Shown: positions 1 through 7,238 of the stretch, piece after piece | Numbering within the stretch: position 1 is the first letter of the stretch | How the letters are laid out: every line of letters starts with the position of its first letter | Source of the DNA: CAINVV01 sp031432175 | GTDB lineage: Bacteria > Bacteroidota > Bacteroidia > Bacteroidales > Prolixibacteraceae | DNA length: 64,000 nucleotides | Direction: 5' to 3' | NCBI GenBank assembly: GCA_964358545.1 | Contig: CAYHQN010000005.1 | Span: 13,184-77,183, forward strand | Notes under the pieces: model-generated | Database searches by the model: none | Told to the model about the DNA's origin: nothing | Seen by the model: only the letters and a program-made list of their open reading frames with translations | Translations under genes and position numbers: made by a program

Positions 1-70
1 GGTCAACTTTGGATGATGGAACAAAAATAACAGATTATGCTTTCGTTCTCTTCGTTTGTCTAAAAACTAC

Positions 71-78
71 TATTTTTG
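71..78 (+). promoter_or_regulatory. Bacteroidetes -7 promoter element (TATTTTTG)
   Basis: The element matches TAnnTTTG, the -7 consensus of the Bacteroidetes primary sigma factor. It lies 19 bases before the ATG of the cation transporter, which predicts a leader of about 13 bases. No well-spaced -33 TTTG is visible. Confidence 0.45.
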
Positions 79-97
79 ATCGCATAAACCTTTCACT

Positions 98-1039
98 ATG
101 TCGGGAAACAGCGGTTCAATAAAAGCGGTAGTTTTTGCCCTTGGGAGCAATGTACTGATTACAATTATCAAATTCATCGTCTCTGCGGTGACCCACAGTG
201 CCGGGATGCTTGCTGAGGCAATTCACTCATTCGCAGATTGCGGAAACCAGGTTTTTTTGCTGATTGGAAACAGAAGATCTGCAAAACCTGCCACAGAACA
301 ACACCCCTTCGGGTATGGGAAAGAGGAGTATTTTTGGGGGTTTCTGGTTGCCGTATTGCTTTTCTTTGTTGGGGCTGCCTTCTCAATCTACGAAGGAGTC
401 CACAAGCTTTTTAATCCTGCAGATTTGCAAAATATCAGTTGGTCATTCATCGTGCTCATCGTATCCATTCTGATAGAAGGAAAATCATTTCATGTTGCAT
501 ATACAGCCTTCAAAAAAACTCGCAATGGGATGGGTATCTACAAGGCACTCAAGGAATCGACTGATACCAACCTGTTTGTAATTTTGCTGGAAGATTCAGC
601 TGCCCTGATTGGATTGACTCTTGTATTGATTTCCACAGCCCTGGCCTGGTTTGTCCATCCTGTTTTTGATGCCATTGGATCTATCCTGGTAGGAATACTC
701 CTTATCACCATCTCTCTTTTCATGATCAATGAACTTCGAAAATTGATTGTAGGTGAGAATATTTCAAGAGAGATACGAATAGAGTTTGAGCAAGCCGTCT
801 TAGCAAATTCGGTGATCCACAAAGTCAATTACCTCTCTGCCATGATGATGGGCAAAGGCAAATTTATGCTTGTGATAGGTGTTGACCTGGAAGACAAGGT
901 CTCTGCATCCCTGGTAGAGGAACAGTTCAGAATGATCAGAAAACAGTTATATGCATCGAATGATTCAATTCATTCTATCCTTTTTGATGTGAGAGATCCG
1001 GAACGGGAATCACCTCATTTTTTTACTGAAAATTTATAA
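98..1039 (+). CDS. Cation diffusion facilitator (CDF) family transporter
   Basis: This is a predicted inner-membrane metal-ion/proton antiporter of the cation efflux family, probably exporting Zn, Co, Mn or Fe. At 313 aa it has the usual family length. Six hydrophobic segments fill residues about 10-215 and a small cytoplasmic C-terminal domain follows. The family signature is visible: HSFAD at 43-47 in TM2 (an HxxxD metal site), HPFGYGKEEY at 69-78, and a second acidic pair in TM5 (EDSAALIG and FDAIGS). The ATG sits 19 bases after a TAnnTTTG promoter. The 3' end overlaps the convergent aldose epimerase gene by 25 bases. Metal specificity cannot be read from the sequence. Confidence 0.9.
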   Translation: MSGNSGSIKAVVFALGSNVLITIIKFIVSAVTHSAGMLAEAIHSFADCGNQVFLLIGNRRSAKPATEQHPFGYGKEEYFWGFLVAVLLFFVGAAFSIYEGVHKLFNPADLQNISWSFIVLIVSILIEGKSFHVAYTAFKKTRNGMGIYKALKESTDTNLFVILLEDSAALIGLTLVLISTALAWFVHPVFDAIGSILVGILLITISLFMINELRKLIVGENISREIRIEFEQAVLANSVIHKVNYLSAMMMGKGKFMLVIGVDLEDKVSASLVEEQFRMIRKQLYASNDSIHSILFDVRDPERESPHFFTENL

Positions 1040-2142
1040 ATGCAGGTATGGGCATATACCTGATCTGGATCTAGCTGAACCGAAGGGAACTTTGGCTGAT
1101 TGGGTGAGTTTGGAAAGTGCTGTGTCTCAATGCACAATCCGGTTCTGTATCCATAAGTTTTTCCCTTTTTACCCGGATATTTTCCATCCAGGAAATTGCC
1201 GGTATAAAATTGAATACCGGGTTGATCTGTAAATACCTCCAGCAAACGACCGCTTTCAGGCTCGAAAACAGATGCTGCAAGGGAAACATTTTGATCCGGA
1301 TTTTTATTCAAAACATAATTGATGTCATAACCCAGTCCGAAACGTATTTGCTGGTCCTCACTGTTTATCCTGGAACCAATAAGAGTCGGCGTTCTGAAAT
1401 CAAAAGGAGTATTGCCCACAGGCCTTAACTCCCCGGTAGGGATCAAAGTAGAATCAATTGGCGTAAAAAAGTCGGCATTTATTGTGAGTTGATGGTCCAG
1501 AATGATCCCGTTTCCTGCTCCATGCAGGTTGAAATAACTGTGGTTTGTGAGGTTGATGATGGTGGGTTTGTCACATTTCGCATCATACTGGATCACCAAT
1601 TCATTGTTGTTGGTCAGGCGATAAACCATAGATACGCTTAACTCACCCGGATAACCCTCATCCATATCTGGGGAAACGAGCTTCAGGATCAATTCGCCGG
1701 CATCTTTTTGGACAACATCCCACATTTTTTTGGAAAACCCGTTGACTCCGCCATGCAGACTGTTCACGCCATTATTTTGGGCCAGTTTGTAATGAATATC
1801 CCCGATGGAAAATTCACCTTTGGCAATCAGGTTTCCATATATTACGATAGAGGCGCCAAAATAGTTTTCTTTGGCATTGAGGTACCCGTTGATGCTGTCA
1901 TAACCAAAAACAACATCCTCCCTGGTCCCATTTTTGTCAGGGACCAACCACGATACAATCCGGCCACCCCAGTTGGTTACAGTAATTTCCATCCCTTTTT
2001 GATTCTTTAAAGTATACAGTTTTACCTGTTTCCCATCAATTACTTTATCGAATGCCTGCGGATTGATGGTGGGCGGTACAGGCTTACTGGTGCACGAGAA
2101 AAGAAAAATTACCAGAATGAACTGAAAGATCGCTGTTTTCAT
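1015..2142 (-). CDS. galM: Aldose 1-epimerase (mutarotase), lipoprotein
   Basis: The protein interconverts alpha and beta anomers of aldoses such as galactose or glucose. It starts with a lipoprotein signal (MKTAIFQFILVIFLFSC), so it is probably anchored in the envelope, which is common for Bacteroidetes GalM homologues. Family motifs are present: NLTNHSYFNLHG with the catalytic His, and the late Glu in LCIETQHFPNSP. I chose the ATG at 2140-2142 because it begins the signal peptide. The longer frame uses a TTG at 2196 that lies on top of a TAnnTTTG promoter (2194-2201). The gene is convergent with the CDF transporter and overlaps its last 25 bases. Confidence 0.9.
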   Translation of the reverse strand: MKTAIFQFILVIFLFSCTSKPVPPTINPQAFDKVIDGKQVKLYTLKNQKGMEITVTNWGGRIVSWLVPDKNGTREDVVFGYDSINGYLNAKENYFGASIVIYGNLIAKGEFSIGDIHYKLAQNNGVNSLHGGVNGFSKKMWDVVQKDAGELILKLVSPDMDEGYPGELSVSMVYRLTNNNELVIQYDAKCDKPTIINLTNHSYFNLHGAGNGIILDHQLTINADFFTPIDSTLIPTGELRPVGNTPFDFRTPTLIGSRINSEDQQIRFGLGYDINYVLNKNPDQNVSLAASVFEPESGRLLEVFTDQPGIQFYTGNFLDGKYPGKKGKTYGYRTGLCIETQHFPNSPNQPKFPSVQLDPDQVYAHTCIYKFSVKK

Positions 2143-2193
2143 ATTAGATGTTTTGATTGATTTAAGTGAGAGAAAGTGACTCTTCCAACCATT

Positions 2194-2201
2194 CAAAAAT
2201 A
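2194..2201 (-). promoter_or_regulatory. -7 promoter element (TATTTTTG on minus strand)
   Basis: This TAnnTTTG match on the minus strand predicts transcription of galM starting near 2187, with a leader of about 45 bases. It argues against the upstream TTG start. Confidence 0.45.
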
Positions 2202-2280
2202 TAAATTATCCAGCATCATTTTGCATTCCTGAATATTTTTAAACCTATACAAAATCAGTTCATTTTATGGACAGATTTTA

Positions 2281-2288
2281 TATGTTTG
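2281..2288 (+). promoter_or_regulatory. -7 promoter element (TATGTTTG)
   Basis: A TAnnTTTG match about 85 bases before the M3 peptidase ATG. The region is AT-rich and the predicted leader is about 80 bases. No clear -33 box accompanies it. Confidence 0.35.
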
Positions 2289-2374
2289 TGATTCAAAATA
2301 TCCAGGAATATTTTGCGATGGATAACACCAGTATAAAATATTCTTTATCAATAAGATAAACTAATAAATTTAAC

Positions 2375-4489
2375 ATGAAGAATGTATTGTTGTTCATGGC
2401 TTTCACGGTAGTGGTGGCCTCATGTACAAACGAAAAGAAAGTGAAGAATGAGATGAACCCATTTTACGAAACATACAGCACTCCTTACGGAGTACCTCCC
2501 TTTGACAAGATTGAGAACAAGCACTATCTGCCTGCCTTCAAGGAGGGTATTGCACAGCACAACCGCGATATCGAACAAATTGTCAACAATTCGGCAGCCC
2601 CTGATTTTGCCAACACCATTGTTGCATTGGATAAAAGCGGAGAGTTGCTCAGCAGGGTTTCTACCTTGTTCTTCAATGTGAAGGAGGCCAATACCAACGA
2701 TTCTATCGACAAGATTGCCGAGGTGGTAGCGCCATTGCTTTCGCAGCATACAGACGAAGTTTATCTGAACGAAAAACTCTTTTCGAAAGTAAAAGTAGTA
2801 GAGGATCAGGCAAATAAGCTTAACCTTGACAGGGAACAAAGCAGGCTTTTGGAAGAAATTTACAAACGTTTTGTTCGCGGAGGGGCCAATCTTGCCACAG
2901 ACAAGAAGGAAGAGTTCAAAAAGATCAACACCGAGCTTTCACTATTGGAGTTAAAATTTGGCAACAACATGCTTGCCGAAACCAACAACTTCAAATTGGT
3001 GGTCGACAAAAAGGAGGATCTGGCAGGATTACCTGAATCTGTGGTGGCAGGTGCAGCCGATGATGCCAAAGCCAATAAAATGGAAGGTAAATGGGTATTC
3101 ACCCTGCAAAAGCCGAGCTGGATACCGTTTTTAACCTATTCGGAAAAGAGAGAACTCAGGGAAAAATTGTACAGGGCCATGTACATGCGCAGCAACAACA
3201 ACAATGAATTCGACAACAAAAGTATCATCAGCAAAATTGTCAATCTGCGTATACAGAAGGCCAATATGTTGGGTTTTGAAACCTGGGCTGCCTATGTGTT
3301 GGACGATTGCATGGCCAAGAATGCCAGGAATGTCTACGATCTGATAGGAAAAGTCTGGACACCGGGATTGAAACGTGCCAAAGAAGAGGCGAAAGACATC
3401 CAGTCCATGATCGATCGTGAAGGTGGTAAATTTAAACTGGCAAGCTGGGATTGGTGGTATTACTCTGAAAAAGTAAGAAAGGAAAAATTCGACCTCGACG
3501 AAGAACAGGTTCGTCCCTATTTCGAATTAACCAAGGTAAGAGAAGGCGCTTTCGCGGTTGCCAATAAATTGTATGGTCTGACGTTTAGGCAGTTACAAAA
3601 CATGCCCTTGTATCATCCCGAATGTCAGGTTTTTGAAGTTAAAGACAGGGATAGTTCATTGATAGGAATTTTATACATGGACTTCTTCCCCCGTGCTTCC
3701 AAAAAAGGGGGAGCCTGGATGAACAACTACAGGGACCAATACCATTATGAAGGAGAGGCAGATGTTCGTCCTGTCGTTTCCAATACCTTCAATTTTTCAA
3801 AACCGGTTGGAGATAAGCCTGCATTATTAAGTTTTGATGAGGTTGAGACCTTGTTCCATGAATTTGGACACGGTTTGCATGGCCTTCTTTCCCAATGTCA
3901 CTACCGTACCTTATCAGGAACGTCGGTCTCCCGCGATTTTGTGGAGTTGCCTTCACAAGTGATGGAACATTGGGCTGTTGAGCCTGAAGTGCTTAAAATG
4001 TATGCAAAACATTACAAAACAGGGGAGGTGGTCCCTCAGAGTTTGGTAGACAAAATTATCAAAGCGGGGAAATTCAACCAGGGTTTTATTACTTCAGAAT
4101 TTCTGGCTGCAGCCATTCTTGACATGGATTATTCAACCATCACCAAAGCGGGGGATATTGATGTCGAAAAATTTGAAAAAACATCCATGGAGAAGGCCGG
4201 CTTGATTCCTGAAATCATTCCACGCTACCGTTCAACCTATTTCAACCACGTTTTCCCGGGAGGATATTCCAGCGGTTATTACAGCTACATCTGGGCCGCG
4301 GTGCTGGATTGCGATGCTTTTGAGGCATACCTGGAAAAGGGAAATATTTTCGATCAGGAGGTTGCAACCTCATTCCGTAAAAATATCCTGGAACGTGGAG
4401 GTACCGAAGAAGCCATGAAGCTCTACGTCAATTTCAGGGGAAAAACACCGGGAATTGAACCATTGCTAAAAAAACGGGGGTTGAATTAA
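2375..4489 (+). CDS. dcp: M3 family metallopeptidase (peptidyl-dipeptidase Dcp / oligopeptidase A type), lipoprotein
   Basis: This is a zinc peptidase of the thimet oligopeptidase family that cleaves short peptides, and Dcp members release C-terminal dipeptides. The 704-aa length matches the family. Residues 1-17 form a lipoprotein signal ending in VVVASC. The zinc site HEFGH is at residues 495-499, with the third ligand Glu downstream in the FVELPSQVMEHW stretch. The C-terminal YSSGYYSYIWA segment is a typical substrate-binding part of M3 enzymes. The gene stands alone behind an AT-rich promoter region; the lipocalin gene follows 52 bases later on the same strand. The subfamily (Dcp versus OpdA) is inferred from overall similarity. 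Confidence 0.92.
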   Translation: MKNVLLFMAFTVVVASCTNEKKVKNEMNPFYETYSTPYGVPPFDKIENKHYLPAFKEGIAQHNRDIEQIVNNSAAPDFANTIVALDKSGELLSRVSTLFFNVKEANTNDSIDKIAEVVAPLLSQHTDEVYLNEKLFSKVKVVEDQANKLNLDREQSRLLEEIYKRFVRGGANLATDKKEEFKKINTELSLLELKFGNNMLAETNNFKLVVDKKEDLAGLPESVVAGAADDAKANKMEGKWVFTLQKPSWIPFLTYSEKRELREKLYRAMYMRSNNNNEFDNKSIISKIVNLRIQKANMLGFETWAAYVLDDCMAKNARNVYDLIGKVWTPGLKRAKEEAKDIQSMIDREGGKFKLASWDWWYYSEKVRKEKFDLDEEQVRPYFELTKVREGAFAVANKLYGLTFRQLQNMPLYHPECQVFEVKDRDSSLIGILYMDFFPRASKKGGAWMNNYRDQYHYEGEADVRPVVSNTFNFSKPVGDKPALLSFDEVETLFHEFGHGLHGLLSQCHYRTLSGTSVSRDFVELPSQVMEHWAVEPEVLKMYAKHYKTGEVVPQSLVDKIIKAGKFNQGFITSEFLAAAILDMDYSTITKAGDIDVEKFEKTSMEKAGLIPEIIPRYRSTYFNHVFPGGYSSGYYSYIWAAVLDCDAFEAYLEKGNIFDQEVATSFRKNILERGGTEEAMKLYVNFRGKTPGIEPLLKKRGLN

Positions 4490-4541
4490 TCGATTCTGAT
4501 TCTGGAGAGTTTCTGCATGTAAAACACAAAATTATCAGGGA

Positions 4542-5003
4542 ATGATTGATAAAACAACAGCTCGAAATCTGGATATTCAGCGATATCTGGGTACCTGGTA
4601 TGAAATTGGAAGATACCAGCACTCTTTTGAAAAAGACCTGGTAGGTGTAACCGCTACTTATACTTTGAGGGAGAATGGAAAAATCGAAGTATTGAACCGG
4701 GGATATTACAAAGAGTTGGATGGCAAACTTAAGGTTGCCAACGGAAAAGCAAAACTGACAAATCAGCCGGGAAAATTAAGAGTCTCTTTTTTCTTGTTTT
4801 TTTATGCAGACTACAATGTGTTGGAACTGGACAAGGAGGGTTATCAATGGGCATTGATTGGAAGTTCTACTCCGAATTATCTTTGGATACTGGCCAGAAC
4901 ACCATCCATTTCAGACGAGCTTTATCTGGAAATTCTGAAGAAAGCTAAGAAAAGAGGGTATGATTTGCAGAAGATTTATAAGGTTCCGCAGAAGATCAAT
5001 TAA
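4542..5003 (+). CDS. Lipocalin family protein (Blc-like)
   Basis: This small beta-barrel protein belongs to the bacterial lipocalin (Blc) family, which binds fatty acids or lysophospholipids. The lipocalin signature GTWYEIGRYQHSFEKD is near residues 17-32, followed by VTATYTLRENGKIEVLNRGY. The C-terminal part has YNVLELDKEGYQWALIGSS and NYLWILARTP, both typical of Blc. At 153 aa it lacks the N-terminal lipoprotein signal of E. coli Blc, so it is probably cytoplasmic or starts differently; no in-frame signal sequence is visible upstream. Its stop codon overlaps the stop of a degenerate RhuM fragment on the other strand, so the defence island directly abuts this gene. Confidence 0.88.
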   Translation: MIDKTTARNLDIQRYLGTWYEIGRYQHSFEKDLVGVTATYTLRENGKIEVLNRGYYKELDGKLKVANGKAKLTNQPGKLRVSFFLFFYADYNVLELDKEGYQWALIGSSTPNYLWILARTPSISDELYLEILKKAKKRGYDLQKIYKVPQKIN

Positions 5004-5143
5004 GCAATTTTCCACCTTCCTTCTTCTTGAACTGTCAAGAAATCCTTGACAGTTGAATTCTCGTCTAATTCTCCTTCCTTATAGATATTGATCAGATGGA
5101 GACTGAGTGCGTTCGCCATTGGTGTCGTGCGGAAAATCACCAG
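5000..5143 (-). pseudogene. Remnant of a RhuM-family gene (N-terminal region only)
   Basis: Read on the minus strand, 47 codons give a peptide containing SLHLINIYKEGELDENS and KDFLTVQEEGRWKIA. The first stretch matches the N-terminal DNA-binding-like region of RhuM proteins; the nearby intact gene has TKHLKNIFETGELKEE at the same place. The frame is closed by TAG at 5144-5146 and ends at a TAA overlapping the lipocalin stop. The rest of a gene of about 350 codons is missing, so this is decayed DNA rather than a functional gene. Assignment is by eye. Confidence 0.6.
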
Positions 5144-5159
5144 CTATGGGTTCATCAGA

Positions 5160-5857
5160 TTAAATATGTTCATCGCTCAGCCTCCTTATCTCTTCAAATT
5201 GAAATTCTTTTCTAAGCTCTTCCAGCAGTTGGGCCTCTGAAGGCAGGTAGAGTTGATACTGGCTTGCCATAATGGCGCGATTATCCACCGGAAGCGTGAG
5301 TTTAACCATCTCGTTGTTTTTACTGGCGCACAACAAAATGCCGATGGTAGGGTTTTCTTCCGGTAGTTTTTCGTGGCGGTCGTAATGGTTTATATACATC
5401 TGAAGTTGTCCAATGTCCTTATGGGTAATCTTTTTTGTCTTTCCAATTCACGACCGGTCCAGCTATTCTTTACTGCTTCGAGCTCGTAATATTCTCTCTT
5501 ACTGTCATCTTCAATGTAAGTGAGCATCCTATATTGCGACCAGTTCAATTGTGAACGCAGTGCGTTCACAATTGGAAAAGTGCGATAAAACTGTCGGCAC
5601 CAGTTTAATTGTCGGTATGAAAATCCACTGCCAAATTCCGGTTCAAGCTCTTTGGCCAGATTTCGGATCAAATAAGTACCATAATCAGCCCGTTCCTTAC
5701 CCTGCTGCTCTTCGGTAAAAATACGCTCTCCCAATTTCCAGTACATCTGTACCCGATAGAACTCCACACTGCGAACAGCCTGTGTTTGGGCTTGTCCAAT
5801 GATGGTTTTAATATCCTGGACAAATGAGACCGAAATGATTTGATTATTCTTGTCCAT
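5160..5857 (-). pseudogene. yhcG-like (DUF1016 / PDDEXK nuclease) pseudogene with internal deletion and frameshift
   Basis: The 5' part (5857 to about 5430) encodes the DUF1016 N-terminal domain, through FPIVNALRSQLNWSQY and SWTGRELERQ. The 3' part (about 5430 to 5160) is in another frame and encodes the C-terminal end of the same family: KITHKDIGQLQMYINHYDR, ENPTIGILLCASK and ASQYQLYLPSE. In intact YhcG proteins about 120 residues lie between these blocks, including the PDDEXK catalytic core. That core is absent and the frames do not match, so a deletion at about 5425-5440 removed it. YhcG proteins are nuclease-like proteins often found beside type I restriction systems, as here. The truncated N-terminal domain could still be translated (155 aa). 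Confidence 0.8.
5546..5574. repeat. 29-bp perfect palindrome inside the yhcG remnant
   Basis: Two 14-base arms (CAATTGTGAACGCA and its complement) flank one central base. The palindrome lies within codons for IVNALRSQL. The half sequence GAACGCACT recurs in the RhuM remnant near 5105-5115. Confidence 0.8.
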
Positions 5858-5882
5858 AGCTCAAGCCTCGGTTTGTATAAAA

Positions 5883-6947
5883 TTATTTTGTCTTTGGTGA
5901 TAGCTGTGAAATCTTTTTTAACGATTTATCAAAATCGCTTTCCATCAATTTATCCTTTGCAATGCGATATTTTTCAAACTCACTTTCTGCAAGCGCCAAA
6001 GCCACTTCGTGTGAAACTTTGCCCTGGTGTTTTAAAACTGCTTCTTCGTTGAACTGCAGGAAAGTATCTAACTTTGTTATCCAATCTTTCATATACATCA
6101 CCACGCCTTTAAGTGCCTGGCTTTCTGCAAAATCCAGATACATCACAACAATTCTGTTTAATCCGTCCAATTCTTTTTCATTCAAATAATTTTTTGCAAT
6201 ACCTATATCTGTTTTCCTGATGCTACCTTTTGGTGCATTCTTCCATGTTGTCAAACCCATATTTTCTTTGGCGCTGTCCACTCTGGCAGCAATCAGTTCG
6301 GCTGCTGTCTGGCCTGTTATTGCCCAATGCAATTTGTTTTGAACCGTTGCAAAAAAATCTTTTGTAGCTTGTGTTTCTACATTATAGTCGGTGCTGCATT
6401 GGGTGTAGATATCGGTTATTTTCTGATAGAACCTGCGTTCGCTGCTGCGTATGTCACGGATTCGGGCAAGTTGTTCTTCAAAATAATCTTTACCGAAAAT
6501 GTTGTTCGGATTTTTCAGCCGTTCATCATCCATTGTAAAACCTTTGATGATGTATTCCTTCAACCGTTCTGTTGCCCAAATGCGGAATGCCGTTGCCTGA
6601 CTGCTGTTGACACGATAACCAACAGAAATGATGGCATCAAGATTGTAGTATTTAACTTTTGTTTCCTGCGTTTTTCCTTCTATCGCACCGTGTTGAGTGG
6701 TATGTTCCAAAATGGAACTAACCACTTCTTCCTTCAATTCTCCTGTTTCAAAAATATTTTTAAGGTGCTTGGTAACGGCTGGTCTTTGCACCCCAAAAAG
6801 TTCTGCAATTTTTTGTTGTGTAAGCCAGATGGTTTCGTTCTGCAAATAAATTTCCATTTTCACTTTGCCATTGGGCGTAGTGTAAAGCAGAATTTCATTG
6901 AAACCTTCGGTTGCTATATTTTTTTTCTTTTTCATTGTCCTTATCAA
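5883..6947 (-). CDS. RhuM family protein (COG3943)
   Basis: This 354-aa protein is full length for the RhuM family, named from Salmonella pathogenicity island 3 and very common in restriction-modification islands. Its biochemical role is unknown. Residues about 25-75 form a winged-helix-like block (IWLTQQKIAELFGVQRPAVT, then KHLKNIFETGELKEE). Then come the family hallmarks KYYNLDAIISVGYRVNS and FRIWATERLKEYIIKGF, and a C-terminal helical domain with MYLDFAESQALKG. There is an ATG at codon 1 and another at codon 5. It lies 291 bases downstream of hsdR on the same strand, separated by palindromic repeats, so it may be transcribed separately. A fragment of a second RhuM gene lies further downstream. 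Confidence 0.85.
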   Translation of the reverse strand: MIRTMKKKKNIATEGFNEILLYTTPNGKVKMEIYLQNETIWLTQQKIAELFGVQRPAVTKHLKNIFETGELKEEVVSSILEHTTQHGAIEGKTQETKVKYYNLDAIISVGYRVNSSQATAFRIWATERLKEYIIKGFTMDDERLKNPNNIFGKDYFEEQLARIRDIRSSERRFYQKITDIYTQCSTDYNVETQATKDFFATVQNKLHWAITGQTAAELIAARVDSAKENMGLTTWKNAPKGSIRKTDIGIAKNYLNEKELDGLNRIVVMYLDFAESQALKGVVMYMKDWITKLDTFLQFNEEAVLKHQGKVSHEVALALAESEFEKYRIAKDKLMESDFDKSLKKISQLSPKTK

Positions 6948-6964
6948 TTACTTTCTCTTTCCCC

Positions 6965-7156
6965 GGTTGGTGCATTTTTGCAATCTGCACCTTTTAAATG
7001 TGGATCTGTGATCCGCTCAAAGAGCTTTACTAAACTATTTTAACCAAGTCTTTATCCTTGGAATAATATCGAGCGATAAAATTTGAACCAATCTGGTTAG
7101 GATTGTAAATCCCTGACTAAATGGTGCTGATTGCAATCTGCATCAGCCGGTTAGCA
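6965..7156. repeat. Cluster of short palindromic repeats between rhuM and hsdR
   Basis: Four small dyads occupy this non-coding gap: GGTGCA...TGCACC around 6968-6991, GGATC-TGT-GATCC at about 7001-7013, GGATT-GTA-AATCC at about 7099-7111, and GCTGAT...ATCAGC at about 7126-7147. The units share the pattern GATTnnnAATC/TGCAATCTGCA. They are separated by unrelated AT-rich sequence. No gene is seen in 6948-7238. Confidence 0.6.
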
Positions 7157-7238
7157 TTAATTGTTGGCAAAGACTGAGGCTTTTTCAATTTTTGATTTAA
7201 TATTTATTTCAAATGAAATTATACTCGAACCTTGGCTT

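Noticed and set aside
1708..2010. 100-codon plus-strand frame opposite galM
   Set aside because: Antisense to a well-conserved epimerase; no promoter or homology is visible.
6327..7043. 238-codon plus-strand frame opposite rhuM
   Set aside because: It is antisense to the clearly conserved RhuM gene and has no recognisable domain.
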